Assembly (NCBI GenBank): GCA_964485695.1
Contig: CAZAKZ010000003.1
Coordinates: forward strand, 34,579 to 98,578
Direction: 5' to 3'
Length of the DNA: 64,000 nucleotides
Source of the DNA: CAZAKZ01 sp964485695
Lineage (GTDB): Bacteria > Planctomycetota > JAFGQW01
The notes below the pieces were generated by a model. That model did no database searches, had not been told where the DNA came from, and saw only the letters and a list, made by a program, of their open reading frames with translations. The position numbers were made by a program, and so were the translations under genes. Shown piece by piece: positions 7,910-16,875 of the stretch; position 1 is the first letter of the stretch; the number at the start of each line of letters is the position of its first letter.

Positions 7910-9439
7910 ATGAGACCCATCCTTACAGGCCTGACCGTTGCGGCGATGATTCTGTCCGGAGCCGCACGGGATTCCACAGGACAGCCTGATGGCGGACTTC
8001 TCGAAACCGTACACAAGCTCCTCGCCTCCGACGCCTATCCCGTGAAAGCCTGGGGGGCCTACATCGCCGGACGCCACGATCTGAAAGCGGCGGCTCCCCG
8101 GGTGCGCACCTTGCTGCGACCGCTTCCCGACAAGGCTCCGAAGGAGGCGATGTTCGTCCACTACGCCGCCCTCGACGCCCTGATCCGCCTCGAGGCCGAG
8201 GTCCCCCCCGCGGAGCTCCTGGCGCTGCCGGACCGGTTCCGAACCCACGCCTACCTCATCCTGATGAGGAAACCCGAGAAGAACCGGGCCGCCCTCCTGG
8301 ATCTCATCCGACCTTCCGGGGTCTCGAGGCCGCTCTGGCTGGCCGTGGCCAAATACCTCGCACCCATGAAGGAGCCCGGCCTGGCCGCTGTGTTGCTGGG
8401 TAAATTCAGGCTGAAGATCGGGATCTCGGTGCTCCACGACCATTCCGACGGATCCTGGAGCGCCATGGACCCGAAAAGGGAAAGAACCCACGGCCGCTTC
8501 TCGGTGCCTCCCGGGTATCCGCCAACCACCCTCTACCACCTGAAGGAGCAATCCTTCGGGGATTTTAAAATGGTGGGGTATGAACTGGCGGCGTCAGGAG
8601 AGTTATCGGTCTATATATGCCGACGCGTGGTCCAGCCCGGCAAGACCGCTGGATTCTTCGACAGTGTTCTGTCCCTGGACCACAGTCAGGCTCTCATACA
8701 TATCCTGGCCCAGATGTCGGGCATGTCATTCAAGGCTCTCGCCCGCAAGGCCCTCAAGACCCTCTTGACCCAACGCACGAAGAGGATCCTTTGGTCGGAT
8801 CCCGAGACCTTCAAGGCCGACGTGGCCGCCATCCGGAAGAGCGCGCGTGAGGACTTCATGAATTTCGCCCGGATTTTCCAGGCCAAAGGCCTTCTCACCG
8901 AGGAGGATGCGAGAGGGCATACTCCCATCTTTGAAATCAAGGTAAGCGACTTCCGGAAGGACAAGACCCAGGCCCTGCCTCCAATCCCGCCGGCAGAAGC
9001 CGAGGCCGCGCCGCCCTCGAAAAAGCGACACGTCCAGGGCGAGGTCCGGATCGGCGATATCTACTGGTTCGGTGACTACGACAGGGCCGTCCGGGTGGCC
9101 CGGAAGGAAGGAAAACCCCTGCTGCTCCACTTCGGTGAGAACCCGGGCTGAGGCGGTTGCCGCCTCTTCGCGAGCGGTCCGCTCCGGAATCCCAAGGTGG
9201 TGAAAGCCAGCCGCGACTTCATTCCCGTATTCATCGACACCCTCAAGGACCTGAAGACCACGCGCCGGTTCAAGGAGAAGTATGGCAGCTACCCGGTGCT
9301 GCGCATCCACGACCACGAGGGCCGCGACCTGGCCGGCCGCATCGACGGAAACCGGACGGCTGGTCGGATTCCCGTGGATGAGATCCTGGTTCTCCTGGAC
9401 CGAGGGCTGAAGTCATTCAAGGCGAATGCCCACGACTGA
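7910..9439 (+). CDS. Candidate selenoprotein: secreted HEAT-like protein with C-terminal thioredoxin-like domain (Sec414, UxxC)
   Basis: The frame starting at ATG 7910 (after GAGGAAGCAGG) encodes a signal peptide and HEAT-like helical repeats. It meets TGA at 9149-9151 and stays open in the same frame to 9439. The residues around the TGA read KPLLLHFGENPG-U-GGCRLF and then continue with FIPVFIDT and YGSYPVLRIHDHEG. This is the layout of a thioredoxin fold: a strand, an active-site UxxC, a second strand, and a cis-Pro-type SYPVLRI segment. The TGA thus sits exactly at the first redox position, with Cys417 at the resolving position. A SECIS-like hairpin lies at 9167-9189. Read-through gives 509 aa. 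The alternative is a nonsense-truncated gene, but intact coding after the TGA and the position of the codon argue for selenocysteine. Confidence 0.78.
9167..9189 (+). promoter_or_regulatory. Candidate bacterial SECIS element
   Basis: TTC at 9167-9169 and GAGC at 9172-9175 pair with GCTC at 9181-9184 and GAA at 9187-9189, with a 2x2 mismatch between the helices and the apical loop GGTCC at 9176-9180. The loop starts 25 nt after the TGA. It begins with GGU, as in the fdhF SECIS loop, and fits the known bacterial model (apical loop about 16-37 nt after UGA, a G among its first two bases). Folding was done by eye. Confidence 0.6.
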
Positions 9440-9532
9440 TATATTTCCTGGATCGGGACATTTCAGGATCGTGGGGGGCTCCACGGCAAAAAATTGTCCC
9501 GATTGAGGACATCTTTGCCTCGTGGGAATTTA

Positions 9533-9578
9533 ACAGCCTGTGGACAAACTGGCCTGCGAGAATTTATTCACAGGCTGT
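9533..9578 (-). terminator. Inverted repeat between convergent genes, possible terminator
   Basis: The 10-bp arms ACAGCCTGTG (9533-9542) and CACAGGCTGT (9569-9578) are perfect inverted copies separated by 26 bp and overlap the permease stop codon. There is no clean T run, so intrinsic termination is uncertain. A smaller stem (CGTGG/CCACG) lies near 9470-9485. Confidence 0.35.
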
Positions 9579-10999
9579 CAAGCGGCGATCAGGAAGACCA
9601 CGAACAGCACGGCGAACACGGCCACGAGAGGATGGATCTCACGGATGCGGCCCCGGGCGAGCTTCAGCACCACGTAAGCGATAAATCCCCAGGCAATGCC
9701 GTGCGAGATGCTGAGGGCGAACTGCATGATCACGATGGTCAGGAACGCCGGCAGCGCCTCGGTCATGTCGTCCCACTTGATCTTCGCCACCACGGGAAGC
9801 ATGTAGCAGCCGATGATGATGAGCACCGGCGCCACCACCGGGTGGCATAAGACCAGGGCCTCCGGGGGCGCGACCGCGCCCAGGGTCTTGGCACTCACGG
9901 CCACGGTGCCGCCCACCATCTCCACGAGGGGGAAGAAGAAGAGCGAGGCCAGCAGCAACAGGCCGGTGACCACCGGCGCCAGGCCGGTGCGGGCGCCGGC
10001 GGAGATGCCGGCGGCTGATTCAACGTAGCTGGTGACCGTGCTCGTGCCCATGACGGTACCCGCCACCGTGCCGACGCCGTCGCTGATGAGCGCCTCCTTG
10101 GCCCGGGGGATCGTGCCGTCCTTCACGAGGCCGGCGCGCTCGGCCACCCCGACCAGGGTGCCCACCGTGTCGAAGATGTCCAGGATCAGGAATATGAAGA
10201 TGATGGCGAGCCACCGGGTCCAGGGATTGTCGGTGAACAGCGCCTTGAAGCCGGAGAAGACGCCGCCCAGGGTATCGCCGGTGTCGGGCAGGCCGCTGAC
10301 CACGTTGCCCTTCCACTCCACCAGGTGATAGCCCCACTGGCCGGCGTAGAAGTGCGAGGCGATGAGCCCGGCCGCGGCGGTGAGGAGCACCCCGACCAGC
10401 AGGGCGCCCCGAAATCCCAGGACCAGCATCACCCCGGTCACCAGGAGGCCGAACAGGGTCAGCAGGGCGACAGGGCTGTCCAGGTGGCCCAGGCGCACGT
10501 ACACGTATGGGTCGTCCACGACGAGGCCACCGTACTGAAGGCCCACAAAGGCGATGAGAAGACCGATGCCCACGGCGATGGCGTACTTGAGCGACTCCGG
10601 GATGCCCCGGATCAGGGCCTCCTGCAGTCCCGTGGTCGCCAGGAGGATGAACAGGATCCCGGCGATGAGGTTGGCGGCCATGGCCTCCTGCCAGGACCAC
10701 GCCATGGCCGCGGCGCCGCACACGGTGAAGGCGAAGAAGACGTTGTGGCCCATGGCCGGGGCCAGGGCCACGGGCAGGTTGGCCCAGAGGCCCATGAGGA
10801 TGCACGCCAGGGCGCTGCAGACGCACGTGGCCACGAATACGCCCCCGACGCTCATGGGCTGGGACATCCCCGGACTGCTGAGAATGACCGGCTGAACGAA
10901 GAGGATGTAGGATAGCGCCATGAAGGTGACCGCCCCGCCCAGGACCTCGCGGCGGAAGGTGGACCCGTGCTCCCGGATCCTGAAGAGCTTTTCAAGCAT
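9578..10999 (-). CDS. NCS2/AzgA-type purine permease (hypoxanthine/guanine transporter)
   Basis: This 473-aa polytopic membrane protein of the AzgA branch of nucleobase transporters takes up purines such as hypoxanthine, guanine or adenine with protons. It opens with FRREVLGGAVTFMALSYILFVQP, a family-typical first helix. The substrate region reads LAPAMGHNVFF, where most AzgA proteins have GMGLN. Later motifs include IFDTVGTLVGVAERAGL and GTSTVTSYVESAAGI, both strongly conserved in AzgA/PbuG. About 12-13 hydrophobic helices are visible. The ATG at 10999 was chosen because the family homology begins right after it and GGAGA precedes it. It is transcribed alone, convergent with the selenoprotein gene. 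Confidence 0.9.
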   Translation of the reverse strand: MLEKLFRIREHGSTFRREVLGGAVTFMALSYILFVQPVILSSPGMSQPMSVGGVFVATCVCSALACILMGLWANLPVALAPAMGHNVFFAFTVCGAAAMAWSWQEAMAANLIAGILFILLATTGLQEALIRGIPESLKYAIAVGIGLLIAFVGLQYGGLVVDDPYVYVRLGHLDSPVALLTLFGLLVTGVMLVLGFRGALLVGVLLTAAAGLIASHFYAGQWGYHLVEWKGNVVSGLPDTGDTLGGVFSGFKALFTDNPWTRWLAIIFIFLILDIFDTVGTLVGVAERAGLVKDGTIPRAKEALISDGVGTVAGTVMGTSTVTSYVESAAGISAGARTGLAPVVTGLLLLASLFFFPLVEMVGGTVAVSAKTLGAVAPPEALVLCHPVVAPVLIIIGCYMLPVVAKIKWDDMTEALPAFLTIVIMQFALSISHGIAWGFIAYVVLKLARGRIREIHPLVAVFAVLFVVFLIAA

Positions 11000-11126
11000 G
11001 GGATGTCTCCGGATCTGGCAAAAGGGGGACAGATGCCCTATCTGGATCAATGTCGATTGACATTTTTACCATGTACAGAAGTATCTTTCTATTTTCACCC
11101 GAGCCGATCACCCCGATTTCGAGGCC

Positions 11127-13034
11127 ATGCTGAAGGAAAATCTTCCCCCTCTGCCCCGGCCTGAAGCCGACAAGGCGTCCTGGATCGAAAGCTGCCGGTC
11201 TTCGGTGCAGGAGACTTCAGGCGCCTGGCGCCGGAAGGAAGCAGTCCTGTCCTACTGCCGTCTCGGGGTCTTCGTGCTGGCGGCCACGGGATTCTGTGTC
11301 TGGCACGGCACGCCCGTACTGGCCCTGGCCTCCCTGGTCGTAGGTTTCGTTCTGTTCTTTCTGGCACGGCGTTATCACCGCCGCACCACGGAGCAGGTGG
11401 AGATCCACAACCTCCTCACCACCATCCTGGACGAGACGGGCCATCGCCTGGGCGGCCGCCACGCGGTGATACGGTCCGGAGCCCGACCCGAAGGGGATCC
11501 CGGGAAACCACCGGCCCGGACCTGGCCCCTCTTCCCCCAGGAGGTGGAGGACCTGGACCTCTTTGCCGAACCCGTGGGACTCTTCGGCCTCCTGAACCGG
11601 ACCTCAACGCACCTCGGCGCGAAACGACTGGCCCTGGATCTCTGCAACCCCTCCCTCGACGCGGACGCCCTCACGAACCGACAGGCGGCGGTGGCATGGC
11701 TCCGCGACAGGCCCGACAGACGCCTGCTCCTCATGGCTGCAGCCGCGGGCCTCCGCGACCAGGACGCCGGCCTGGAGCTCTTCCGCGACACCGTGCGCTC
11801 GATTCGACCTCTGCCCCGCGCGGCCTCCCATTTCCTGGTGCGCGCCTGGAGCCTCGTCCTCCTGGCGACCGGCGTGGTCGTGATCGCCCTCTACCCCGGA
11901 AAGTGGCTCCTGGTCCTGTTTCTCATCACCCTCCTCAACACGCCCATCCTGTTGTTCCTCCGCAAGGACCTCCTCGAGCGCATCCGGCCGTGGTTGAGGC
12001 TGGACGTGGTGAGTCGATACCTGACCCTCCTGTCCAAGACCGCCGCCTCGATCCTGCCCCGCGAAGGACGCCTCGACGCCCTGAGGGTCGCGTTCGAGAG
12101 GGCGAGCAGACGCCCCGCGCTCCCCGCCCTGGCCCGGACCATTCCGTTCCTCTTCCTCGGTTTTTCGGGCATGTCCCACAAGATCGTGAACGCGCTGACC
12201 CTGTGGGACGTGCACTGGCTGCGGGCCCTGGAGCGCAGCTACCTGAACCACCGGGAGGAGATCCTGCGCGCCACCGATGCCCTGACGGAGCTGGAGGTGC
12301 TCCTCTCCCTGGCAGCCTTTGCCTGGGAAGAGCCCTCGACGTGCATGCCGGAAATCCAGACCGGCGGCGAGGTCCTGTGCATCCGCGGCGGCCGCCATCC
12401 CCTCATCTCGCCCGAGGACGTGGTGGCCAACGACCTGGAACTCGGCCTGCCCATGCGCGTCTGGATCATCACCGGTTCCAACATGTCCGGGAAATCCACC
12501 TTTCTCCGCACGACCGGGGTGTGCATCCTGCTGGCACAGATCGGCTGTGTCGTTCCCGCCGAAGCCATGACCCTCACCCCGTCCGCGCTCCTCACCGATC
12601 TGAGGATACGCGACGACCTGGGCCGCCACGAGAGCTACTTCCTGGCCGAGGTGCGCCAGGTGAAGCGCATCCTCGACCACTCCCGCACGGGCGGCCCCCT
12701 GGTCGGCCTCGTGGACGAACCCTTTCGCGGCACCAACTCGGAGGAGCGCCTGGCTTCCGCCACCGCCGTCATCGAGGCCCTGATCCGGGGCAGCGGCTAC
12801 TTCCTCGTGGCCACCCACGATCGGCAGGTGACCTCCCTGGCCGACGGAGAAGTGGTGAGCAACCACCACTTCCAGGAGACCCTGAAGGAGGACGCCCTGT
12901 CCTTCGACTTCAAGATCCGGAGCGGCCCGGCCACGATGCGCAACGCCATCAAAGTCCTCCGCGCCGAAGGCTATCCCGGAGAGGTGGCGGAAAGGGCCGA
13001 GGGGATCGTGCGGGAGCTGGACGTTACCGACTGA
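11127..13034 (+). CDS. Membrane-anchored MutS-family ATPase (function unknown)
   Basis: The C-terminal part of this 635-aa protein is a MutS-type ABC ATPase: the Walker A is ITGSNMSGKSTFLRT (about residue 447), and LVDEPFRGTNSEERLAS carries the Walker B and signature-like segment, followed by VATHDRQ. The middle resembles the MutS core/lever domain. The N-terminal mismatch-binding domain is absent. Instead there are two hydrophobic pairs, about residues 47-85 (LGVFVLAATGFCVWHG onward) and 235-280 (LVLLATGVVVIALYPG onward). Such membrane MutS-like proteins are known in Bacteroidetes and others but their role is not established; mismatch repair is unlikely. The 3' end overlaps the convergent sulfotransferase gene by 11 bp. 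Confidence 0.8.
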   Translation: MLKENLPPLPRPEADKASWIESCRSSVQETSGAWRRKEAVLSYCRLGVFVLAATGFCVWHGTPVLALASLVVGFVLFFLARRYHRRTTEQVEIHNLLTTILDETGHRLGGRHAVIRSGARPEGDPGKPPARTWPLFPQEVEDLDLFAEPVGLFGLLNRTSTHLGAKRLALDLCNPSLDADALTNRQAAVAWLRDRPDRRLLLMAAAAGLRDQDAGLELFRDTVRSIRPLPRAASHFLVRAWSLVLLATGVVVIALYPGKWLLVLFLITLLNTPILLFLRKDLLERIRPWLRLDVVSRYLTLLSKTAASILPREGRLDALRVAFERASRRPALPALARTIPFLFLGFSGMSHKIVNALTLWDVHWLRALERSYLNHREEILRATDALTELEVLLSLAAFAWEEPSTCMPEIQTGGEVLCIRGGRHPLISPEDVVANDLELGLPMRVWIITGSNMSGKSTFLRTTGVCILLAQIGCVVPAEAMTLTPSALLTDLRIRDDLGRHESYFLAEVRQVKRILDHSRTGGPLVGLVDEPFRGTNSEERLASATAVIEALIRGSGYFLVATHDRQVTSLADGEVVSNHHFQETLKEDALSFDFKIRSGPATMRNAIKVLRAEGYPGEVAERAEGIVRELDVTD

Positions 13035-13869
13035 ACTTCCGCTTCAGGGCGACGAAAGGGCCGGCAACGGCCGCGTACCAGCGGTTGGACGCACGAAAGC
13101 GGCGCAGACGACGGCTGAAGTCGGGCCGATCCTGGATCGCCCGGTCCAGGCGCTGCTTCGCGAAGGCGTAGAGCTCCACGTCCAGGGCGTTGTAGTCGAG
13201 GATGACTTCGCGTTCGCGATCCGTCACCGGGTCCAGCGGTTTCCCTGGGGTCACGTTGTCCTTCACGTAGTGGACGGAGCCCCAGCCATACGCCTCTTTC
13301 ATCAGGAGGATGGACTCATCGAACCTCTCCGTGAGACCGACGACGGAGAAATGCGCCTCGAGGTTGGCCCGTGCCCTGGCCAGGGCGTCCGTGGAAAGGT
13401 CGGCGACAGCCCGGGTCAAGTCCTCCCAGTTCACCAGGCCGCTCAACACGCGGGTGTAGTAGTTGGCCATACCCTCCCGCATGCGCAGGTGCACGTAGTC
13501 CTCGAGGGAGAGCCTCTCCTCGACCACCTTCCGGTGCAGCCAGTGCCGGGGCGTGCTCCGGGTGAAGAAGTAGTGGCTGACCACCCGGTCCACGGGATCG
13601 CGCACCATGGTCGTGTAGCGCACCGGTTGTTCGAAAAACCGGTGCACGCCGAAGGCAATGTGTCCCTTCAGGCAGGCGATGCCGCGCCGGGCGGCCGGGT
13701 CCATCGACTCCAGGCGGGCCAGGGAGGCCTGCACCGTACCGGCGCTGTCGCCCTCGACGGTGAACATCATCCGGCCCCGGAACTGCCGGTCCACGATGCG
13801 CTGCAGAGTGCTGCCGCCGGTCTTGGGCATGTGAACGAAGACCAAGGTCTCGTTCGCCGGATCATTCAT
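13024..13869 (-). CDS. Sulfotransferase family 2 protein
   Basis: This 281-aa protein has the 5'-phosphosulfate loop of PAPS-dependent sulfotransferases at its N-terminus (VFVHMPKTGGST, residues 10-21). The 3'-phosphate-binding segment is MVRDPVDRVVSHYFF. It resembles Sulfotransfer_2 enzymes that sulfate carbohydrates. The ATG at 13869 puts the P-loop at the usual distance from the start and overlaps the upstream sulfotransferase gene by 8 bp, so the two are translated together. The likely role is transfer of sulfate from PAPS to a surface glycan made by nearby pathways; the acceptor is unknown. Confidence 0.82.
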   Translation of the reverse strand: MNDPANETLVFVHMPKTGGSTLQRIVDRQFRGRMMFTVEGDSAGTVQASLARLESMDPAARRGIACLKGHIAFGVHRFFEQPVRYTTMVRDPVDRVVSHYFFTRSTPRHWLHRKVVEERLSLEDYVHLRMREGMANYYTRVLSGLVNWEDLTRAVADLSTDALARARANLEAHFSVVGLTERFDESILLMKEAYGWGSVHYVKDNVTPGKPLDPVTDREREVILDYNALDVELYAFAKQRLDRAIQDRPDFSRRLRRFRASNRWYAAVAGPFVALKRKFSR

Positions 13870-14779
13870 CGCTTTCCACAGTCCTTCCGCCTCTGCGCAC
13901 CAGACGCCACTTGATGAAGCGGGGTCCGCCGAACACGAGTTTCTCCGCGATCTGGTAGCGGCGGTTCTGTTTCTTGAATCGTTCGACTTCCCGGGCAAAG
14001 GCCGATCCACGCTCCTTCAGGCGCCGATCGAAGAGGTCCCGGGCCGCATGGTAGAGGGCGATGTCGGCGGCGTTATCTTCCTCGATACGGGCAATGACAC
14101 GGTGGGAAAAATCGGTGCGCGCAGGGCGGCTTCTCGATACGTTGCGCGCGACGTACCGGATCCGACGCCAGCCGTAGAGCGTCTTCATGAGCATGAGGGA
14201 TTCGTCAAAGCGGTCCGCCAGCCCCACCACACCGAAGTTCAGTTTCAGGTTCGTGAGCGCATTATCCAGTGCGTCTCCCGGCATCGCCTCGTAAGGCGGC
14301 ATGAAACGATCCAGGATCGAGCCGATGCCCCCCAGGAGACGGACCTGCAGGTTACACATGTGCATGTCCTGCTCGGCGGCGAGAAAGGACTCGAGCGAGG
14401 TCGTTGCGGAGGAAGGGAGATTCAGCTGATCCCGCAACAGAGGATTTTTCCTCAGGTAGTCATACTGAGAAAGCGCACGCTCGACGGGTTCCCGGACAAA
14501 CGCGAGGTAGACGGGATCGACCGGCGCCCACCGGTGCAGGCCGTAGGGCATGTGGCCAATGACGCAGCGGACATTTCGTTTTGCGTCCGGTGCGAGGTCA
14601 CGGTAGGCGTCGATGGACGCCTGAAACCGATTCGCGTCCATGGACATCCGGAACACGGCCTTCCGGGGGAACTGCCGCGCCAGGACCGACACGAAGGTCG
14701 TGCCCGCGGTCCTGGGAACGTGGGTGAACAGGAAAACCGGTTTCCCGCGCGGATCGGGCGGCGGCCCGTACCCCGTCAT
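13862..14779 (-). CDS. Sulfotransferase family 2 protein, paralog of its downstream neighbour
   Basis: This 305-aa protein has the PAPS-binding loop LFTHVPRTAGTTF (residues 17-29) and the 3'-phosphate motif FVREPVERALSQY. It shares order and spacing with the next gene, including DRFDESLMLMK versus ERFDESILLMK, so the two are a tandem duplication. The ATG at 14779 is preceded by AGGAAGG. Neighbours encode an acetyltransferase-like protein and an FkbM methyltransferase, which suggests a small set of sugar-decorating enzymes. The acceptor cannot be read from the sequence. Confidence 0.82.
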   Translation of the reverse strand: MTGYGPPPDPRGKPVFLFTHVPRTAGTTFVSVLARQFPRKAVFRMSMDANRFQASIDAYRDLAPDAKRNVRCVIGHMPYGLHRWAPVDPVYLAFVREPVERALSQYDYLRKNPLLRDQLNLPSSATTSLESFLAAEQDMHMCNLQVRLLGGIGSILDRFMPPYEAMPGDALDNALTNLKLNFGVVGLADRFDESLMLMKTLYGWRRIRYVARNVSRSRPARTDFSHRVIARIEEDNAADIALYHAARDLFDRRLKERGSAFAREVERFKKQNRRYQIAEKLVFGGPRFIKWRLVRRGGRTVESDE

Positions 14780-14819
14780 GGCATGGCCTTCCTGCGGCAG
14801 CCCATCGAATTGAACTCGA

Positions 14820-15893
14820 TCAAAGCGAATCACCGTCTCCAAAGCTGATGAGCCAGTTCGCGCCGTCACGGACAAACGATTCTTCGACCTCCGGGGAGTA
14901 GATTCCGTGTACGACGCGCGAGTCCCAGATCCCCTCGCGGCTGGAAAATCCCAGTTTCCGAAAAACCCGATTCATCGGATCCTGCTGTGCCATCCGCACC
15001 AGCACGAAGTCGACCCTGTCCAGGAAGAGAGAAAGCAGAGCCCGGTTCACCAGACCTTCGACGAGGCCGGGTTCATCGACGGCCAGGCAGTCCATGATGA
15101 ACCCGACCCGATCGTCCGGCCGGTCGAGGAATCTCGTCACGATCAGACCAATGAGTTCCGATCCCCTCTCGGCCTGAAGAAAACGGTACCGGGTATCTGG
15201 CTTGTCGCAGTACCGCCAGCGGAGGAATTGGTGGTCGCGTTCGACGCAGATGTTGTAGCGCTGCCGGACGATGCGCCACAGTCCGTCGACTCTTCGATCC
15301 AGGGAATCGACCCGGGTGAACTCGACCTTTTCGAGCGGTTTGATCCTCCGGGACAGGGCGTACCGGATCATGACCCGGCCCAGCCGGTCCAGAACCGGTA
15401 TGAGAAGGGCCATTCCGGCGACTTTTCGGAGCACGGGCCGCCACCGCAAGATCTTGAACAGGTTCTCGATCTCGATGAGGTCGACGTACTTCGTGAACCT
15501 CTTTCCGAACACGTAGGCCGCGTGGTTGGGAAAACCGTAGGCGAGGGCGATGCCCTGGGCGCGGAAATGCTCCTCCATCCGCCGGAACATCTTGACCTGA
15601 AGCCCCGTGGTACCGCCCTGGAATTCCTTACGGATCATGTTGTCTACTACCTGGGCGATCTTCAGGGACCTGTCCTCGTATTTCCAGGGATGCACGGTAC
15701 AGCAGTACTGCCCGACGATCTTGCCATCGACCCTGGCCAGAACGATCAACGGCCGGGCATCGAACGGTGAATCCTTGAACTTCCAGGCCCATGCCCTGAG
15801 GTCTCTGTCTTCCTCGAAGATGAATGTGAAGAGTTCGTTGATCTCGGCCTCATCGCCGTCCCGGTATTCATCTATGGTCGACTTTTCATTCAT
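14820..15893 (-). CDS. GNAT-like acyltransferase, putative
   Basis: This protein of about 357 aa looks like a GNAT-fold protein. The N-terminal half contains ARVDGKIVGQYCCTVHPWKY followed by AQVVDNMIRKEFQGGTTGLQVKMF, resembling strands 4-5 and the acyl-CoA pyrophosphate loop. The C-terminal half has a second, weaker GNAT-like segment (IGLIVTRF, GFIMDCLAV, LVNRALLSLF). Double-GNAT proteins of this type occur in polysaccharide clusters and may acylate amino sugars. A GTG at 15908 is an alternative start; neither start has a strong ribosome-binding site. It lies 40 bp upstream of the sulfotransferase pair and is likely co-transcribed with them. Confidence 0.6.
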   Translation of the reverse strand: MNEKSTIDEYRDGDEAEINELFTFIFEEDRDLRAWAWKFKDSPFDARPLIVLARVDGKIVGQYCCTVHPWKYEDRSLKIAQVVDNMIRKEFQGGTTGLQVKMFRRMEEHFRAQGIALAYGFPNHAAYVFGKRFTKYVDLIEIENLFKILRWRPVLRKVAGMALLIPVLDRLGRVMIRYALSRRIKPLEKVEFTRVDSLDRRVDGLWRIVRQRYNICVERDHQFLRWRYCDKPDTRYRFLQAERGSELIGLIVTRFLDRPDDRVGFIMDCLAVDEPGLVEGLVNRALLSLFLDRVDFVLVRMAQQDPMNRVFRKLGFSSREGIWDSRVVHGIYSPEVEESFVRDGANWLISFGDGDSL

Positions 15894-15961
15894 GGCCGAA
15901 GTCGTCACGCATAATTGACTTGTCTGGATCTTCCCGATCCGACGGACATCGAACGGATTCT

Positions 15962-15987
15962 GATTCTAATGGATTTGTGTTAGAATC
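15962..15987. promoter_or_regulatory. Inverted repeat in a divergent intergenic region, possible operator
   Basis: GATTCTAA at 15962-15969 and TTAGAATC at 15980-15987 are perfect inverted 8-mers separated by 10 bp. They lie in the AT-rich 142-bp region between the divergent GNAT-like and FkbM genes. The right arm contains TAGAAT, a near-consensus -10 for the FkbM gene. It could be an operator or simply a hairpin. Confidence 0.3.
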
Positions 15988-16035
15988 ACCCTCTAATCTG
16001 CATTTTTCAGCACCCTCGGTCGAGGAGAATGCGGC

Positions 16036-16860
16036 GTGGACAAGGCCGGTTTCCTGAAGCGCCTCTACATGAAATCCATCGGCAGCCGAAAGCAGCTCAG
16101 GGGTCTCGACCTGCCGGAAGAGGTGTTCCTGAAGTCGGAGAAGGACATCCGGGTCGCGGTCAAGACGCTCGCCACCGCCAGGGCCGTGAACAACTGCATC
16201 GAGAAACACGGGCTGGTCGACGGCAAGTACGTCGTGTTCGAGCCCGAGGAGACCGAGGTCTTTCTGAGCAGAATCCGGCACGCTTCGGTATTTTATGACG
16301 TCGGCGCCCATGTCGGTTATTATACTCTCCTGGCGGCGTCCCACCGCAATATCCGCCGGGTGGCGGCGTTCGAGATGCTGGACGAGATGTGCCGAGAGAT
16401 CCGCTTTCACGCCGGGGTGAACGGCTTCGAGAACATCGTCATCGAGTCGATCCCCGTGGGAGACGGGAAAACTGTCGTGGAGTTCGGCCATCATCTGGGG
16501 TACAAGAAAGAAGTCTCCACGAGCCTGGACAGGTTCGTGCGGGAGACGAAGATCGAACCCGATCTGATCAAGATGGACATTGAAGGCTTCGAGTTCCTGG
16601 CCCTTGAAGGCGCCAGAAGAACCATCGCGGGGTCAAAGCCGGAGCTGATGTTGAGTCTCCACCCAGGGCCCATCGCGGAAAACGGGGGAGACGCCGGGTG
16701 GATCGTGTCATTTCTGAAAGACAGCTATCCTCACGTCTATCGTTTCAAGGCCTGTCCTGAAAGGGGATTGGCCGCTGAAGAATACCTGCGTGAAATAAAT
16801 AGAGAGGACGTCTTCACGGACAACTGCACCCTCTACTGCTCTCATCAATCCATTGTCTAG
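16036..16860 (+). CDS. FkbM family SAM-dependent methyltransferase
   Basis: This 274-aa protein has the FkbM methyltransferase layout. The SAM-binding motif I is FYDVGAHVGYYTLLAA (about residues 87-102), AAFEMLDEMC gives the acidic end of beta2, and the late FkbM motif is LIKMDIEGFEFLALEGA. The start is GTG at 16036, preceded by GAGGAGAA. FkbM proteins O-methylate sugars or small molecules. Beside sulfotransferases and a GNAT-like protein, methylation of a surface sugar is likely. It is divergent from that cluster and 15 bp upstream of the GH172 gene. Confidence 0.85.
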   Translation: MDKAGFLKRLYMKSIGSRKQLRGLDLPEEVFLKSEKDIRVAVKTLATARAVNNCIEKHGLVDGKYVVFEPEETEVFLSRIRHASVFYDVGAHVGYYTLLAASHRNIRRVAAFEMLDEMCREIRFHAGVNGFENIVIESIPVGDGKTVVEFGHHLGYKKEVSTSLDRFVRETKIEPDLIKMDIEGFEFLALEGARRTIAGSKPELMLSLHPGPIAENGGDAGWIVSFLKDSYPHVYRFKACPERGLAAEEYLREINREDVFTDNCTLYCSHQSIV

Positions 16861-16875
16861 TCATCCTGGAGGTTC

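Noticed and set aside
9157..9381. Open frame just after the TGA of the candidate selenoprotein, in a different frame
   Set aside because: It overlaps the in-frame continuation, has no ribosome-binding site and its arginine/proline-rich product looks like a shadow of GC-rich coding DNA.
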